Assembly: GCF_000426045.1 (NCBI RefSeq)
Contig: NZ_KE384490.1
Location: 372,001 to 436,000 of the forward strand
DNA: 64,000 bases
Reading direction: 5' to 3'
Source: Marmoricola sp. URHB0036
GTDB lineage: Bacteria > Actinomycetota > Actinomycetes > Propionibacteriales > Nocardioidaceae
Shown: positions 23,590 to 34,849 of the stretch, one piece after another
Position numbering within the stretch: position 1 is the stretch's first letter
Layout: the number at the start of each line of letters is the position of its first letter
Notes under the pieces: model-generated
What the model was told of the DNA's origin: nothing
Databases searched by the model: none
Seen by the model: the letters and a program-made list of their open reading frames with translations, nothing else
Made by a program: the position numbers and the translations under genes

Positions 23590-24557
23590 GCGGTGCCACC
23601 GGCGTCGGGTCGATGCCCGGTGAGGACTTCGGCGAGGCCGCGCGGCTGGTGCTCGGGGAGCTGCCCGGTCTGCCGCACCTGCCCGAGGTCCCGGCCCGAG
23701 GGGCGATCGCCGGTATGACGGGTCGCACGCTCGGTCTCGTGGGTGAGCTCGGTTTCGACCTCCAGCCCGCTGGCTGGCGGCTCACCGACGCACCCGGGGT
23801 CGACCACCGCCGGGCGCGCTCGCTGCTCGCGCAGGACCTCGACACCTTCGAGGAGCTGACCCAGGGCTACGAAGGCCTGCTGAAGGTCCAGGTCGCTGGA
23901 CCGTGGACGCTGGCCGGCACGGTGGAGAAGCCGCGCGGCGACCGGGTGCTCTCCGACCACGGCGCCCGCCGCGAGCTGGCGCAGGCCCTGGCCGAGGGAG
24001 TCCGCGAGCACCTGGCTGACGTGCAGCGCCGCGTGCCCGGGGCGCAGCTGCTCCTCCAGGTGGACGAGCCGTCGCTGCCGGCCGTGCTCGCCGGTCAGGT
24101 GCCGACGGCGTCGGGGTTCAGCCGGCACCGGTCGGTGACGCCACCGCTGGCCTCCGAGGCACTCGAGTGGGTGTTCGCCGCGGCCGGGCAGTCGGCCACC
24201 GTCGCGCACTGCTGCGCGGCCGAGCCGCCGATCGGGTTGCTGCGGGGTGCCGGCGCCGGGGGAGTCTCGGTCGACCTCGGGGTCCTCGCGGCCGGCGCCT
24301 ACGACGAGCTGGCGACCGCGTTCGACGAGGGAGCCCGGGTGCTGCTCGGGGTGGTGCCGTCGACCGGGCAGGCGGCTCCGGCGACCAGGTCCGTCGTCGA
24401 GCGGGTGCTCCGACTGCTCGACATGCTCGGCTTCGACCCGGAGGAGGTCGCCGACCAGCTGGTGCTCACACCGGCGTGCGGTCTGGCCGGAGCCGATCCG
24501 TCGTACGCCCGGGTGGCGCTGCGTGCGGTGCAGGAGGCTGCGACCGAGCTGGGGTGA
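23586..24557 (+). CDS. MetE C-terminal-like (UROD/methionine synthase fold) protein
   Basis: Encodes 323 aa that correspond only to the C-terminal barrel of cobalamin-independent methionine synthase. It keeps a candidate zinc site, H208 and C210 in [10 protein letters not shown] and C298 in TPACGLAGA, matching HxC...C of MetE. The N-terminal folate half of MetE is absent. Overlaps the mnmA stop by 4 nt, so it is in the iscS-mnmA operon. The orthologous position in M. tuberculosis is Rv3015c. Its methyl donor is not known; a zinc-thiol chemistry linked to tRNA or sulfur metabolism is only inference from context. Confidence 0.85.
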   Translation: MSGATGVGSMPGEDFGEAARLVLGELPGLPHLPEVPARGAIAGMTGRTLGLVGELGFDLQPAGWRLTDAPGVDHRRARSLLAQDLDTFEELTQGYEGLLKVQVAGPWTLAGTVEKPRGDRVLSDHGARRELAQALAEGVREHLADVQRRVPGAQLLLQVDEPSLPAVLAGQVPTASGFSRHRSVTPPLASEALEWVFAAAGQSATVAHCCAAEPPIGLLRGAGAGGVSVDLGVLAAGAYDELATAFDEGARVLLGVVPSTGQAAPATRSVVERVLRLLDMLGFDPEEVADQLVLTPACGLAGADPSYARVALRAVQEAATELG

Positions 24558-24602
24558 CTCGGGCGCGATCGGGTACCGGCCAGGGACGACGAGAGGAGTC
24601 CC

Positions 24603-25142
24603 ATGACTGACCTGAACGGCAAGAAGATCGCCATCATCGCCACCGACCACTTCGAGGAGGCCGAGCTGCTCACCCCGCGCGACGAGCTCGCCAAGGCCGG
24701 CGCGGAGGTGAAGATCTACTCCGTCGACACCGACCCGATCCAGGCCGTCGAGGGCGACACCACGCCCACCCAGAAGGTCGACGTGGACGGAACCTTCGGC
24801 GACCTCGACGTCTCGTCGGTGGACGCCGTGGTCGTGCCGGGCGGCACCGTGAACGCCGACCACATCCGCGTCGACGAGGACGCCCAGGACATCGTCCGCG
24901 AGGCGCTCGACACCGACAAGGTGGTGGCCGTGATCTGCCACGGTCCCTGGCTGCTGATCAACGCCGGCGTGGCCGAGGGCCGCACCCTGACCAGCTACTC
25001 GAGCCTGTCGGTCGACCTGGAGAACGCCGGCGCGACCTGGAAGGACGAGGAGGTCGTCGTGGACGGCCGGTTGATCACCAGCCGCAACCCCGACGACCTC
25101 CCGGCCTTCGTCGATGCGATCAGCGAGGCACTGACTCGCTGA
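24603..25142 (+). CDS. DJ-1/PfpI family protein
   Basis: Encodes 179 aa of the class I glutamine amidotransferase-like fold. Nucleophile C112 and H113 sit in the elbow VICHGPWLL, and E18 or E19 (HFEEAEL) is the conserved acidic partner. Family members act as deglycases, proteases or chaperones under carbonyl or oxidative stress; which applies here cannot be decided. ATG preceded by GAGGAG (about 7 nt). Monocistronic, convergent with the MFS gene, 8 nt between stops. Confidence 0.88.
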   Translation: MTDLNGKKIAIIATDHFEEAELLTPRDELAKAGAEVKIYSVDTDPIQAVEGDTTPTQKVDVDGTFGDLDVSSVDAVVVPGGTVNADHIRVDEDAQDIVREALDTDKVVAVICHGPWLLINAGVAEGRTLTSYSSLSVDLENAGATWKDEEVVVDGRLITSRNPDDLPAFVDAISEALTR

Positions 25143-25150
25143 TGTGAGGC

Positions 25151-26749
25151 TCAGACCGCGACCACGGCCTCCGGGCCGTCGGTGGCCAGCTCCTTGTGCC
25201 GGACGTTGAGGAAGATCCACGTCACGAGCGAGGCGATGACCATCAGGCCGGCCGCGAGCAGGAACGCCGCGGTCGCACCCTCGGTGAACACCTGGTGGCT
25301 GGCCACGACCTGGGCCGCCTGCTGCTGCGCCTGGGACAGGGCCGGTCCGCCGGCGGCGGCGGCCTTCTCGGCCGACGACTGGAGCACGTCGACCCGGCTG
25401 TTGATCGTCTGGGTCGCGACGGTCCCGAGCAGCGAGAGCCCGAGGGCGCCACCCACCTGCTGCATCGTGTTCAGTACGCCGGACCCGATGCCGGTGTCCT
25501 CGTTGCGCAGGTGGTGGACGGCCGTCAGGGTGAGTGGCACGAACGTCAACCCCATGCCGAAGGACATCAGCAGGATGTAGGGCAGCAGGTCGGTCAGGTA
25601 GCTGCCCTGCACGTTGCTCACCGGGAACGACGTGTCGAAGGGCAGTCGCGAGAAGCCGAAGAGCGCACCGGCCGCCATCAGGGTGCCGGCACCCGCGAGG
25701 TAGCGCGGGTCGATCCGGTTCACCAGGTTGGAGGAGATGCCGGCCGCAGCCACCAGGCCGAAGCAGAAGGGCAGGAACGCGACGCCGGCCTTGATCGGGC
25801 TGAAGCCCATCACGGTCTGGATGTACTGGCTGAGGTAGAAGAACATCGCGAACATGGCAGCCGGGGCGAAGAACATCGCCACGAAGCTCGCGGCCCGGGT
25901 GCGGTTCATGAAGACGCGCACAGGCAGCAGCGGGTGCTCCATCCGACGCTCGGTCACGAGGAACAGCACGAGCAGCGCGATGCCTGCGACCAGGCTGGCG
26001 ATCGTCCAGGTGTCGGTCCAGCCGTCGGTGCCGGCACGGCTCAGGCCGTAGACCAGCCCCAGCAGGCCCAGGGTGCCGGTGAAGGCGCCCGGCAGGTCGA
26101 GCTCACCGGGGTGCGACTCCGACTCGGCCAGGAAACGCGGTGCCAGCAGCGCGGTGACGATGCCGATCGGCATGTTGATCAGCAGGGTCAGCCGCCAGCC
26201 CTCGACGCTGAGGCCGAACACGCTGTCCAGCCCGGTCAGCCAGCCACCGAGGAGCAGGCCCACGGCCGCGCCGACACCGGACATGGCGGCGTACACGGCG
26301 AAGGCGCGGTTGCGCAGCGGTCCGGCCGGGAAGGTCGTCGTGATCAGCGCGAGCGCGGCCGGCGAGGCCAGTGCGGCACCGAGGCCCTGCAGGGCACGGG
26401 CGGCGAGCAGGGTGCCCTCGCTGGTGGCGAGGCCACCGAGCAGCGACGCGATGCCGAAGATGATCAGGCCGGTCATGAACACCTTGCGGCGTCCGAACAG
26501 GTCACCGAGGCGTCCACCCAGCAGCAGCAGGCTGCCGAAGGCGAGGGCGTAGCCGGTGACGACCCAGCGCAGGTTGGCGCTGGCGATGTCGAGGTCCTTC
26601 TGGATGAAGGGAAGTGCGATGTTGACGATGGTGCCGTCCAGCACCACCATCAGCTGCGCCACGGAGATGAGCACGAGGGCCCATCCGAGGCGGGAGTGGC
26701 CCTTGGGAGCCCCGGTGGGGGCGTCAGTGGCCGTGGTGACGTCACTCAT
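25151..26749 (-). CDS. DHA2-type (14-TM) MFS drug exporter
   Basis: Encodes 532 aa. The motif A region GGRLGDLFGRRKVF and motif C-like ASPAALALITTTFPAGPLRNRAF place it in the DHA2 (EmrB/QacA) drug:proton antiporters. Helix 1 carries the conserved D in LMVVLDGTIVNIALPFI. The C-terminal cytoplasmic tail is short. Its ATG overlaps the stop of the TetR regulator gene by 4 nt, and a perfect operator lies upstream of that gene, so expression is probably inducible by an exported compound. Inner membrane. Confidence 0.93.
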   Translation of the reverse strand: MSDVTTATDAPTGAPKGHSRLGWALVLISVAQLMVVLDGTIVNIALPFIQKDLDIASANLRWVVTGYALAFGSLLLLGGRLGDLFGRRKVFMTGLIIFGIASLLGGLATSEGTLLAARALQGLGAALASPAALALITTTFPAGPLRNRAFAVYAAMSGVGAAVGLLLGGWLTGLDSVFGLSVEGWRLTLLINMPIGIVTALLAPRFLAESESHPGELDLPGAFTGTLGLLGLVYGLSRAGTDGWTDTWTIASLVAGIALLVLFLVTERRMEHPLLPVRVFMNRTRAASFVAMFFAPAAMFAMFFYLSQYIQTVMGFSPIKAGVAFLPFCFGLVAAAGISSNLVNRIDPRYLAGAGTLMAAGALFGFSRLPFDTSFPVSNVQGSYLTDLLPYILLMSFGMGLTFVPLTLTAVHHLRNEDTGIGSGVLNTMQQVGGALGLSLLGTVATQTINSRVDVLQSSAEKAAAAGGPALSQAQQQAAQVVASHQVFTEGATAAFLLAAGLMVIASLVTWIFLNVRHKELATDGPEAVVAV

Positions 26750-27423
26750 GAGTTCCTGGCTTTCTTCTCGTCCGAGCTGGAGGAACGACCGGGATCGCCG
26801 GCCTTCCTGGTGAGACCTGTGGCGGCCGCGGAATGTGACACGGCCGGGAGGATGACGTGGTCGATGACGCGCTCGACCGTCTCGTCGTCGGGCACGACGC
26901 CCATCACGAACGAGCGGTGGAGCAGGATGCCGGCGAGGGCGGGGGCGATGATCTCGATGTCGACGTCGGCCGGGATCTCGCCCCGGTCGATCGCCCGCTG
27001 GTAGATGTCGCGCGAGATCTTGACCTTCGGAGCGATGAACGCCTCGCGGAACCGGCGTGCGAACTCCGGGTCGCTGGAGAGCGCCGTGATCACCGAGCCG
27101 AGCATCCCGGTCGCCTCGTTGCGGCCCATGCCGTGGGCGCCGCAGAAGGTGGTCACCAGGTCGCCGCGCAGCGAGCCGGTGTCGTGGCTCTCGACGTGCG
27201 GGGCGTGCTTGGCGCGCACCATCGCGTCCACGACCAGGCTGGCCTTGTCCTCCCACCGGCGGTAGAGCGTCGCCTTGCTGGCCCGGGCGCGCCGGGCGAC
27301 GGCGTCCAGGGTGAGCCGGTCGTAGCCGACGTCGAGCAGCAGCTCGAGCGTGGCCTCGAGGATCTCGTCCTCGCGGTCACCCTCGACGCGAGGCCGCGAC
27401 CCGGCGATGGTCGGCTTGAGCAC
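26746..27423 (-). CDS. TetR-family repressor of the exporter operon
   Basis: Encodes 225 aa. N-terminal helix-turn-helix ILEATLELLLDVGYDRLTLDAVARRARASKATLYRRWEDKASLV is typical TetR; the C-terminal part resembles TetR_C ligand domains with ...FREAFIAPKVKISRDIYQRAIDRGEI. The tail (KAGDPGRSSSSDEKKARNS) is charged and probably disordered. GTG start with GGGAG 7 nt upstream. First gene of the TetR-MFS operon; a 27-bp palindrome begins 30 nt before its start, which suggests autorepression. Confidence 0.92.
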   Translation of the reverse strand: MLKPTIAGSRPRVEGDREDEILEATLELLLDVGYDRLTLDAVARRARASKATLYRRWEDKASLVVDAMVRAKHAPHVESHDTGSLRGDLVTTFCGAHGMGRNEATGMLGSVITALSSDPEFARRFREAFIAPKVKISRDIYQRAIDRGEIPADVDIEIIAPALAGILLHRSFVMGVVPDDETVERVIDHVILPAVSHSAAATGLTRKAGDPGRSSSSDEKKARNS

Positions 27424-27453
27424 GTGGGACTCCCGTGGTGGGCGGAACTAGGG

Positions 27454-27480
27454 GATGAAACGAAACCGTTTCGTTTCATC
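27454..27480. promoter_or_regulatory. Perfect 27-bp TetR operator
   Basis: Half site GATGAAACGAAAC (27454-27466), one central C, and its exact reverse complement (27468-27480). Each half also contains the direct repeat GAAAC-GAAAC. On the minus strand a -10-like TATGCT (27482-27487) lies just upstream, so the operator covers the probable transcription start of the TetR-MFS operon. Sites of this GAAAC/GTTTC type are common in front of actinobacterial TetR-exporter pairs. Confidence 0.85.
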
Positions 27481-27564
27481 GAGCATAGGAACCGAACCCG
27501 GGCCGACGGAAATCCATTCCCGCTGGTCCAGTAATTCTTGGCCCAGTGGGTGCGCAGGCGCCTG

Positions 27565-28224
27565 CTACGGCTGGAGGTTCGCCTCCGGCGGCACCGTGGG
27601 AGTCGGCGTCGGCTCGGGCGTCGGCGCCGGGGTGGCCGGGATGGAGGGCTCCGGGTCAGCGGGCGTCGGGTCCGGGGCGGTCCCGCTGTCGGGCGCCGGC
27701 GTGGGCGTCTCGGACGGAGTCACCTGGGTGGGCTTGGTGTCGTGCTCCCGGGTGGTGTGCTTCCCGGCGCCGACGACGCTGCCCAGCGTGGTGCTGTGGT
27801 CGTCCCCGCCCCCGGTGTATGACGAGACCGCCCGGCCCGTGACCGCCTCGACGGCGGTGATGCCGGCCATGCCGGCGACCATCACCGCGAGGCTGGCCAG
27901 CGCGACCTTGCCCCACGGCAGGTCCCACCGGCGCGGCGCAGGCTCTTCCTCGACCGTCACCGGTCGAGGTCGGGCGCTTCCCACGAGGGCGGTCTGGCGG
28001 ACGCGCTCGGCGGTGCGACGGGCGGCGTCCCGGCTGCGCCGGAGCGACCAGGTGTACGTCGCTGAACCGACCGTGGCGATGACGCTTCCGGCGGCCGCCC
28101 CGATCAGGGTGCCCGCCGTACCGGCCCACGAGATGAACACCGCACCCGACATCGCGGCCAGCGCGCTGCCGGCGACCTGGGCGGGGGAGAGCTCGAGCCT
28201 GCGCTCGGGGTCTTGCTGGGTCAT
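27565..28224 (-). CDS. Membrane protein with Pro/Thr-rich tail, function unknown
   Basis: Encodes 219 aa. The N-terminal part has a hydrophobic hairpin (VAGSALAAMSGAVFISWAG and GTLIGAAAGSVIATVGSAT), then a basic segment, one transmembrane helix (VALASLAVMVAGMAGITAVEAV) and an extracellular tail of about 80 residues made of Pro, Thr, Glu and Asp (TPSETPTPAPD and PTPEPTPTPTVPP). Such tails often span or attach to the cell wall. ATG at 28224, preceded by GAGGA at 4 nt. Monocistronic between the TetR operator and the second MFS gene. No family recognised. Confidence 0.75.
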   Translation of the reverse strand: MTQQDPERRLELSPAQVAGSALAAMSGAVFISWAGTAGTLIGAAAGSVIATVGSATYTWSLRRSRDAARRTAERVRQTALVGSARPRPVTVEEEPAPRRWDLPWGKVALASLAVMVAGMAGITAVEAVTGRAVSSYTGGGDDHSTTLGSVVGAGKHTTREHDTKPTQVTPSETPTPAPDSGTAPDPTPADPEPSIPATPAPTPEPTPTPTVPPEANLQP

Positions 28225-28286
28225 GATCCTCAGAACGGGGTTGAAAACAGGTCCACCAGTACGACGAGCCGGAGGCTCGGCTGGTT

Positions 28287-29645
28287 TCAGTCCGGCAGGG
28301 TGACCTCGGACACCCTGCCTGCCAGCTGCGGCACCAGCGCGACGAGGCCGATGAGCGGGAGGGCTGCGAGCAGCAGCAGCGCCGGCGCCATCCCGAGCAC
28401 GTCGCCGAGGCCGCCGACCACGGCGGAGCCGACTCCACCGCCGACGAGGAAGAACAGGGTCGCGATGCCGAGGGCCACCCCGCGCACGTCGTCGTTCACC
28501 GCGTCGCCCACGGCCTCCATCAGGGCGGGCTGGCCGAGCCCGAAGGAGAACGTCACGCCCACGACGGCGACCACGAGCAGCACGGCCGACCCCGCCGAGG
28601 CCCCGAGCGCCGAGACGGCCAGCGCGACCGCGGCCACCACGGCCGCCAGCGCGAGTGAACGCGGCGGCCCGATCCGGTTGAGCAGCGGGCTGGCGAGGCG
28701 CGGTGCGAGCAGCCCGGTGACGGCGCTCGGGATCAGTGCCACCCCCACCTGCCAGGGTTCCCAGCCGCTGCCGACCAGGACGGCGGGCACAGCGATCAGG
28801 AGCGCGAACCACGCCGCTGGGACGGCCGCTGCGGCCAGGGCGCCGCGGACGACGACCGGGTTGCGGATGACGTCGACGGGCAGGAAGCCGTTCGGCCGGC
28901 GACGTACCCACGCCGCCACCGCCGGCACGCCGAGGACCGCGAGCACAGCTCCTGCGATCGCCACCGCCGGGCCGGTCGACGGTGACTGCACGAGCAGCAC
29001 CACCCCGGCCGCCGTGGCGGCGACGAGCAGGGCGCCGAAGAGGTCGAGGCGGGCGCGGCTCCCGGTCGTGGGCACCCAGCGCCACAGCAGCGGCAGCATC
29101 AGCGCGCCGAGCATGGGCAGGGCGATCACCGTGCGCCAGCCGAGGAGGCCCTCGATGGTCCCACCCGCCAGCGGGCCGAGGCAGGAGACGGCGGCGGCGG
29201 TGCCGGCGACCTGGCCCAGGGCCACGGCCTTGGCGGGACCGGAGAAGCGGGCGCTGACGATGGCCACGCCGATGGTGGGTACGGCGGCCGCACCGGCGCC
29301 CTGGACGATGCGGGCGCCGAGCAGGAAACCGAAGTCGGGGGCCAGGGCACCAGCGAGTGCGCCGATGGTCATCAGGCTGACCCCGACGAGCAGCGGCAGG
29401 CGGAGCCCCACGAGGTCGGAGACCCGGCCGTAGACGGCGGTCGCGACCGCGAGCATCAGGGCGTAGAGGCTGATCGCCCAGGCCCCGATGCCGATGCTCA
29501 CGTCGAGGTCGGAACCGAGCACCGGAAGCACGATGGCCGCCGAGGAGCTGCCGAGGCCGGTGAGGCCGAACAACAGGCCGACGAGGACGGGAACACGAGC
29601 GCCCGCCGTGGGGGCGGGCGCGTGCGAGGCAGCGACGGAGGTCAT
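28287..29645 (-). CDS. MFS transporter
   Basis: Encodes 452 aa with 12-14 hydrophobic helices. Motif A reads YGRVSDLVGLRLPL and motif C region GAAAVPTIGVAIVSARFSGPAK is DHA2/DHA1-like. No acidic helix-1 residue like that of the first exporter is evident (LFGLTGLGSSSAAIVLPVL). Substrate unknown. It follows the hydrolase gene on the same strand with 8 nt between them, so the two are cotranscribed; the pairing suggests that the hydrolase substrate or product is transported, which is inference. Confidence 0.88.
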   Translation of the reverse strand: MTSVAASHAPAPTAGARVPVLVGLLFGLTGLGSSSAAIVLPVLGSDLDVSIGIGAWAISLYALMLAVATAVYGRVSDLVGLRLPLLVGVSLMTIGALAGALAPDFGFLLGARIVQGAGAAAVPTIGVAIVSARFSGPAKAVALGQVAGTAAAVSCLGPLAGGTIEGLLGWRTVIALPMLGALMLPLLWRWVPTTGSRARLDLFGALLVAATAAGVVLLVQSPSTGPAVAIAGAVLAVLGVPAVAAWVRRRPNGFLPVDVIRNPVVVRGALAAAAVPAAWFALLIAVPAVLVGSGWEPWQVGVALIPSAVTGLLAPRLASPLLNRIGPPRSLALAAVVAAVALAVSALGASAGSAVLLVVAVVGVTFSFGLGQPALMEAVGDAVNDDVRGVALGIATLFFLVGGGVGSAVVGGLGDVLGMAPALLLLAALPLIGLVALVPQLAGRVSEVTLPD

Positions 29646-29653
29646 TGCCTGCG

Positions 29654-32592
<2,939 letters not shown>

Positions 32593-32659
32593 CGCGGGAC
32601 TCCCGGTGTCACCTGATCCGGGTGAAGCCGGGCCGCCAGTCGTGCGGTGGTGTCGAAAG

Positions 32660-34039
32660 GTGACTGAGACTCCCAGCCCCGCGACCGCCAGCGCAGCACT
32701 GTTCGGGAACAGGTTCCTGACCCGTGAGGTGCCCACGAAGACCTTCCCTGACAGCGGTATGTCGCCGGTCGAGGCGATGCGGCTGGTGGGTGAGGACATC
32801 GCCCTCGAGGGCGACCCGGCCCGCAACCTGGCCACCTTCGTGACGACGTGGATGGAGCCCGAGGCCCGGAAGATCATCGCGGGCAACCTGCACCGGAACT
32901 TCATCGACCACGCCGAGTACCCCCGCACTGCCGAGATCGAGCAGCGCTGCATCCGCATGCTCGCCGATCTCTTCCACGCTCCCGGCGAGACCACGGGCGC
33001 GCGCACGCAGGGATCGTCGGAGGCGATCATGCTGGGCGGGCTCTCCCTGAAGTGGAACTGGCGCAAGCGCCGCGAGGCCGCGGGCGCTTCGACTGCTGCG
33101 CCGAACCTGGTCTTCGGTGGCGACGTGCACGTGGTGTGGGAGAAGTTCTGCCGCTACTTCGACGTCGAACCACGGATCGTGCCGCTCCAGCCGGACAAGT
33201 ACACGATCGGCCCGGACGATGTTGCGCCCCGGGTCGACGAGAACACGATCGGTGTCGCCGCGGTGCTCGGCACGACCTTCACCGGCCACAAGGACGACGT
33301 CGTCGGGATCAACGACCTCCTCGTGCGCCTCAAGGCCGAGCAGGGACTCGACGTACCCCTGCACGTCGACGGTGCGAGCGGTGGCTTCGTGTGGCCCTTC
33401 CTCTACCCCGACTCCCCGTGGGACTTCCGGCTCGAGCAGGTCCACTCGATCAACGTATCCGGGCACAAGTTCGGTCTCGTCTACCCCGGCATCGGCTGGC
33501 TGATCTTCCGCGAGAAGGACGACCTCGCCAAGGACCTCGTCTTCGAGGAGAACTACCTCGGCAAGACCGATGCGACGTTCACCCTGAACTTCTCGACCGG
33601 CTCGGCGATGGTGCTCGCGCAGTACTACAACCTCGTCCGCTACGGCCGCGAGGGCTACACCTACATCATGCAGGCGATGCAGCAGAACGCCGAGGTGCTG
33701 GCCGACAAGCTCGAGGCCATGGACCTGTTCGAGGTGATCGGGCGTGACCAGGAGCAGCTCCCGCTCGTCGCGTTCAAGCTCAAGGAGGAGCGCAGCTACA
33801 ACGAGTTCGACATCGCCTGGCAGCTCTCGGCGGAACGAGGCTGGATGGTGCCGGCGTACACCCTTCCGCCGGATGCGCAGGACGTCACGATCATGCGCGC
33901 CCTGGTGAAGGAGACGATGAGCCGGGAGCACGTCGACACGCTGGCGCGCGACATCATCGACGCGTGCGCGACGCTCGAGGCCAAGGGCGGAGCCCATGAG
34001 TCGGAGCGACGCAAGATGGTGGTCGGTCCGGGCCACTGA
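32660..34039 (+). CDS. gadB: Glutamate decarboxylase
   Basis: Encodes 459 aa from GTG at 32660, near the 466 aa of E. coli GadB. PLP enzyme converting glutamate to GABA with proton use. PLP lysine K270 lies in NVSGHKFGLVYPG (K276 in E. coli). Other family blocks are FIDHAEYPRTAEIEQRC, TQGSSEAIMLGGLSLKWNWR and HVDGASGGFVWPF. The C-terminus (RRKMVVGPGH) carries the HIs-tail that closes the active site at neutral pH in E. coli. The start has no strong SD, so 32606 is a weaker alternative. No GadC-type Glu/GABA antiporter is present; the next gene encodes a small membrane protein. Confidence 0.93.
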   Translation: MTETPSPATASAALFGNRFLTREVPTKTFPDSGMSPVEAMRLVGEDIALEGDPARNLATFVTTWMEPEARKIIAGNLHRNFIDHAEYPRTAEIEQRCIRMLADLFHAPGETTGARTQGSSEAIMLGGLSLKWNWRKRREAAGASTAAPNLVFGGDVHVVWEKFCRYFDVEPRIVPLQPDKYTIGPDDVAPRVDENTIGVAAVLGTTFTGHKDDVVGINDLLVRLKAEQGLDVPLHVDGASGGFVWPFLYPDSPWDFRLEQVHSINVSGHKFGLVYPGIGWLIFREKDDLAKDLVFEENYLGKTDATFTLNFSTGSAMVLAQYYNLVRYGREGYTYIMQAMQQNAEVLADKLEAMDLFEVIGRDQEQLPLVAFKLKEERSYNEFDIAWQLSAERGWMVPAYTLPPDAQDVTIMRALVKETMSREHVDTLARDIIDACATLEAKGGAHESERRKMVVGPGH

Positions 34040-34056
34040 TCCCGAGTCGTCCGCTC

Positions 34057-34833
34057 ATGGCCGCCGGCACCGCCCTCTCCGGGTTACCGATCCGGGTACC
34101 GGCCGACGCCACCGAGGTGACGACCGACGGGCCGCGACCCTTCGTGACGCGGGTGCGGTACGTGCGCTCCGACGGTCGCGTCGTGCACTGGCAGGCACGG
34201 GCCCACCGGAAGGTCCACGGACGCGGCCTCACCTGGTGGACGGCGTTGTTGTTCGCGGTGGGATCGGTCTGCTTCGTCGTCGGCCCGCTTCCGGCGTACG
34301 CCGAGGCGGTCGGTGCCCGCGCCGATGCCTACACCTTCTTCGTCGGCTCGTTGTTCTTCACCACGGCCGGCTACCTGACCTACGTACAGGTGGTACGCGA
34401 GGACGGGCACCGATGGTTCGGATGGATGCCTCGCCACCTCGGGTTCTGGGCCGCCTCGATCCAGCTGGTCGGCACGCTCTACTTCAACGTGACCACCTTC
34501 GCGGGCCTGTTCGACGTACCCACTGACCTGGCCAACCGGATCGTCTGGCGTCCCGATGCCCTGGGCTCGGTGTGCTTCCTGGTCGCCTCGGCCCTCGCCT
34601 TCGTCGAGGCCGGCCACCGCTGGTGGTCCTGGCGGCCGGGCGAGCGCGACTGGCACATCACCGCGCTCAACATGTGGGGCTCGGTCTTCTTCGGGCTGTC
34701 GGCCGTCGGTGCGCACTACGACCCGTCGGGGTCGATCTCGCACGTGCAGCTCGCGAACGGCGGGACCGTCCTCGGAGCGGTGTGCTTCCTGGTCGCCTCA
34801 CTGCTGATGATGGGCGAGGGCAGGCCTGACTGA
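34057..34833 (+). CDS. YrhK-like multi-helix membrane protein
   Basis: Encodes 258 aa with about six helices. Three repeats of a GSVCFLVAS-like motif are visible: VGSVCFVVGPLPAY, LGSVCFLVASALAF and LGAVCFLVASLLMM, which recall the YrhK family. Between them lie conserved-looking Trp/His residues (RWFGWMPRHLGFWAASIQLVGTLYFN and DWHITALNMWGSVFF). Starts 17 nt after gadB on the same strand, so probably cotranscribed. Function unknown; a role in GABA or acid response is only guilt by association. Confidence 0.75.
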   Translation: MAAGTALSGLPIRVPADATEVTTDGPRPFVTRVRYVRSDGRVVHWQARAHRKVHGRGLTWWTALLFAVGSVCFVVGPLPAYAEAVGARADAYTFFVGSLFFTTAGYLTYVQVVREDGHRWFGWMPRHLGFWAASIQLVGTLYFNVTTFAGLFDVPTDLANRIVWRPDALGSVCFLVASALAFVEAGHRWWSWRPGERDWHITALNMWGSVFFGLSAVGAHYDPSGSISHVQLANGGTVLGAVCFLVASLLMMGEGRPD

Positions 34834-34849
34834 ACCTGCGGACTCCGGG

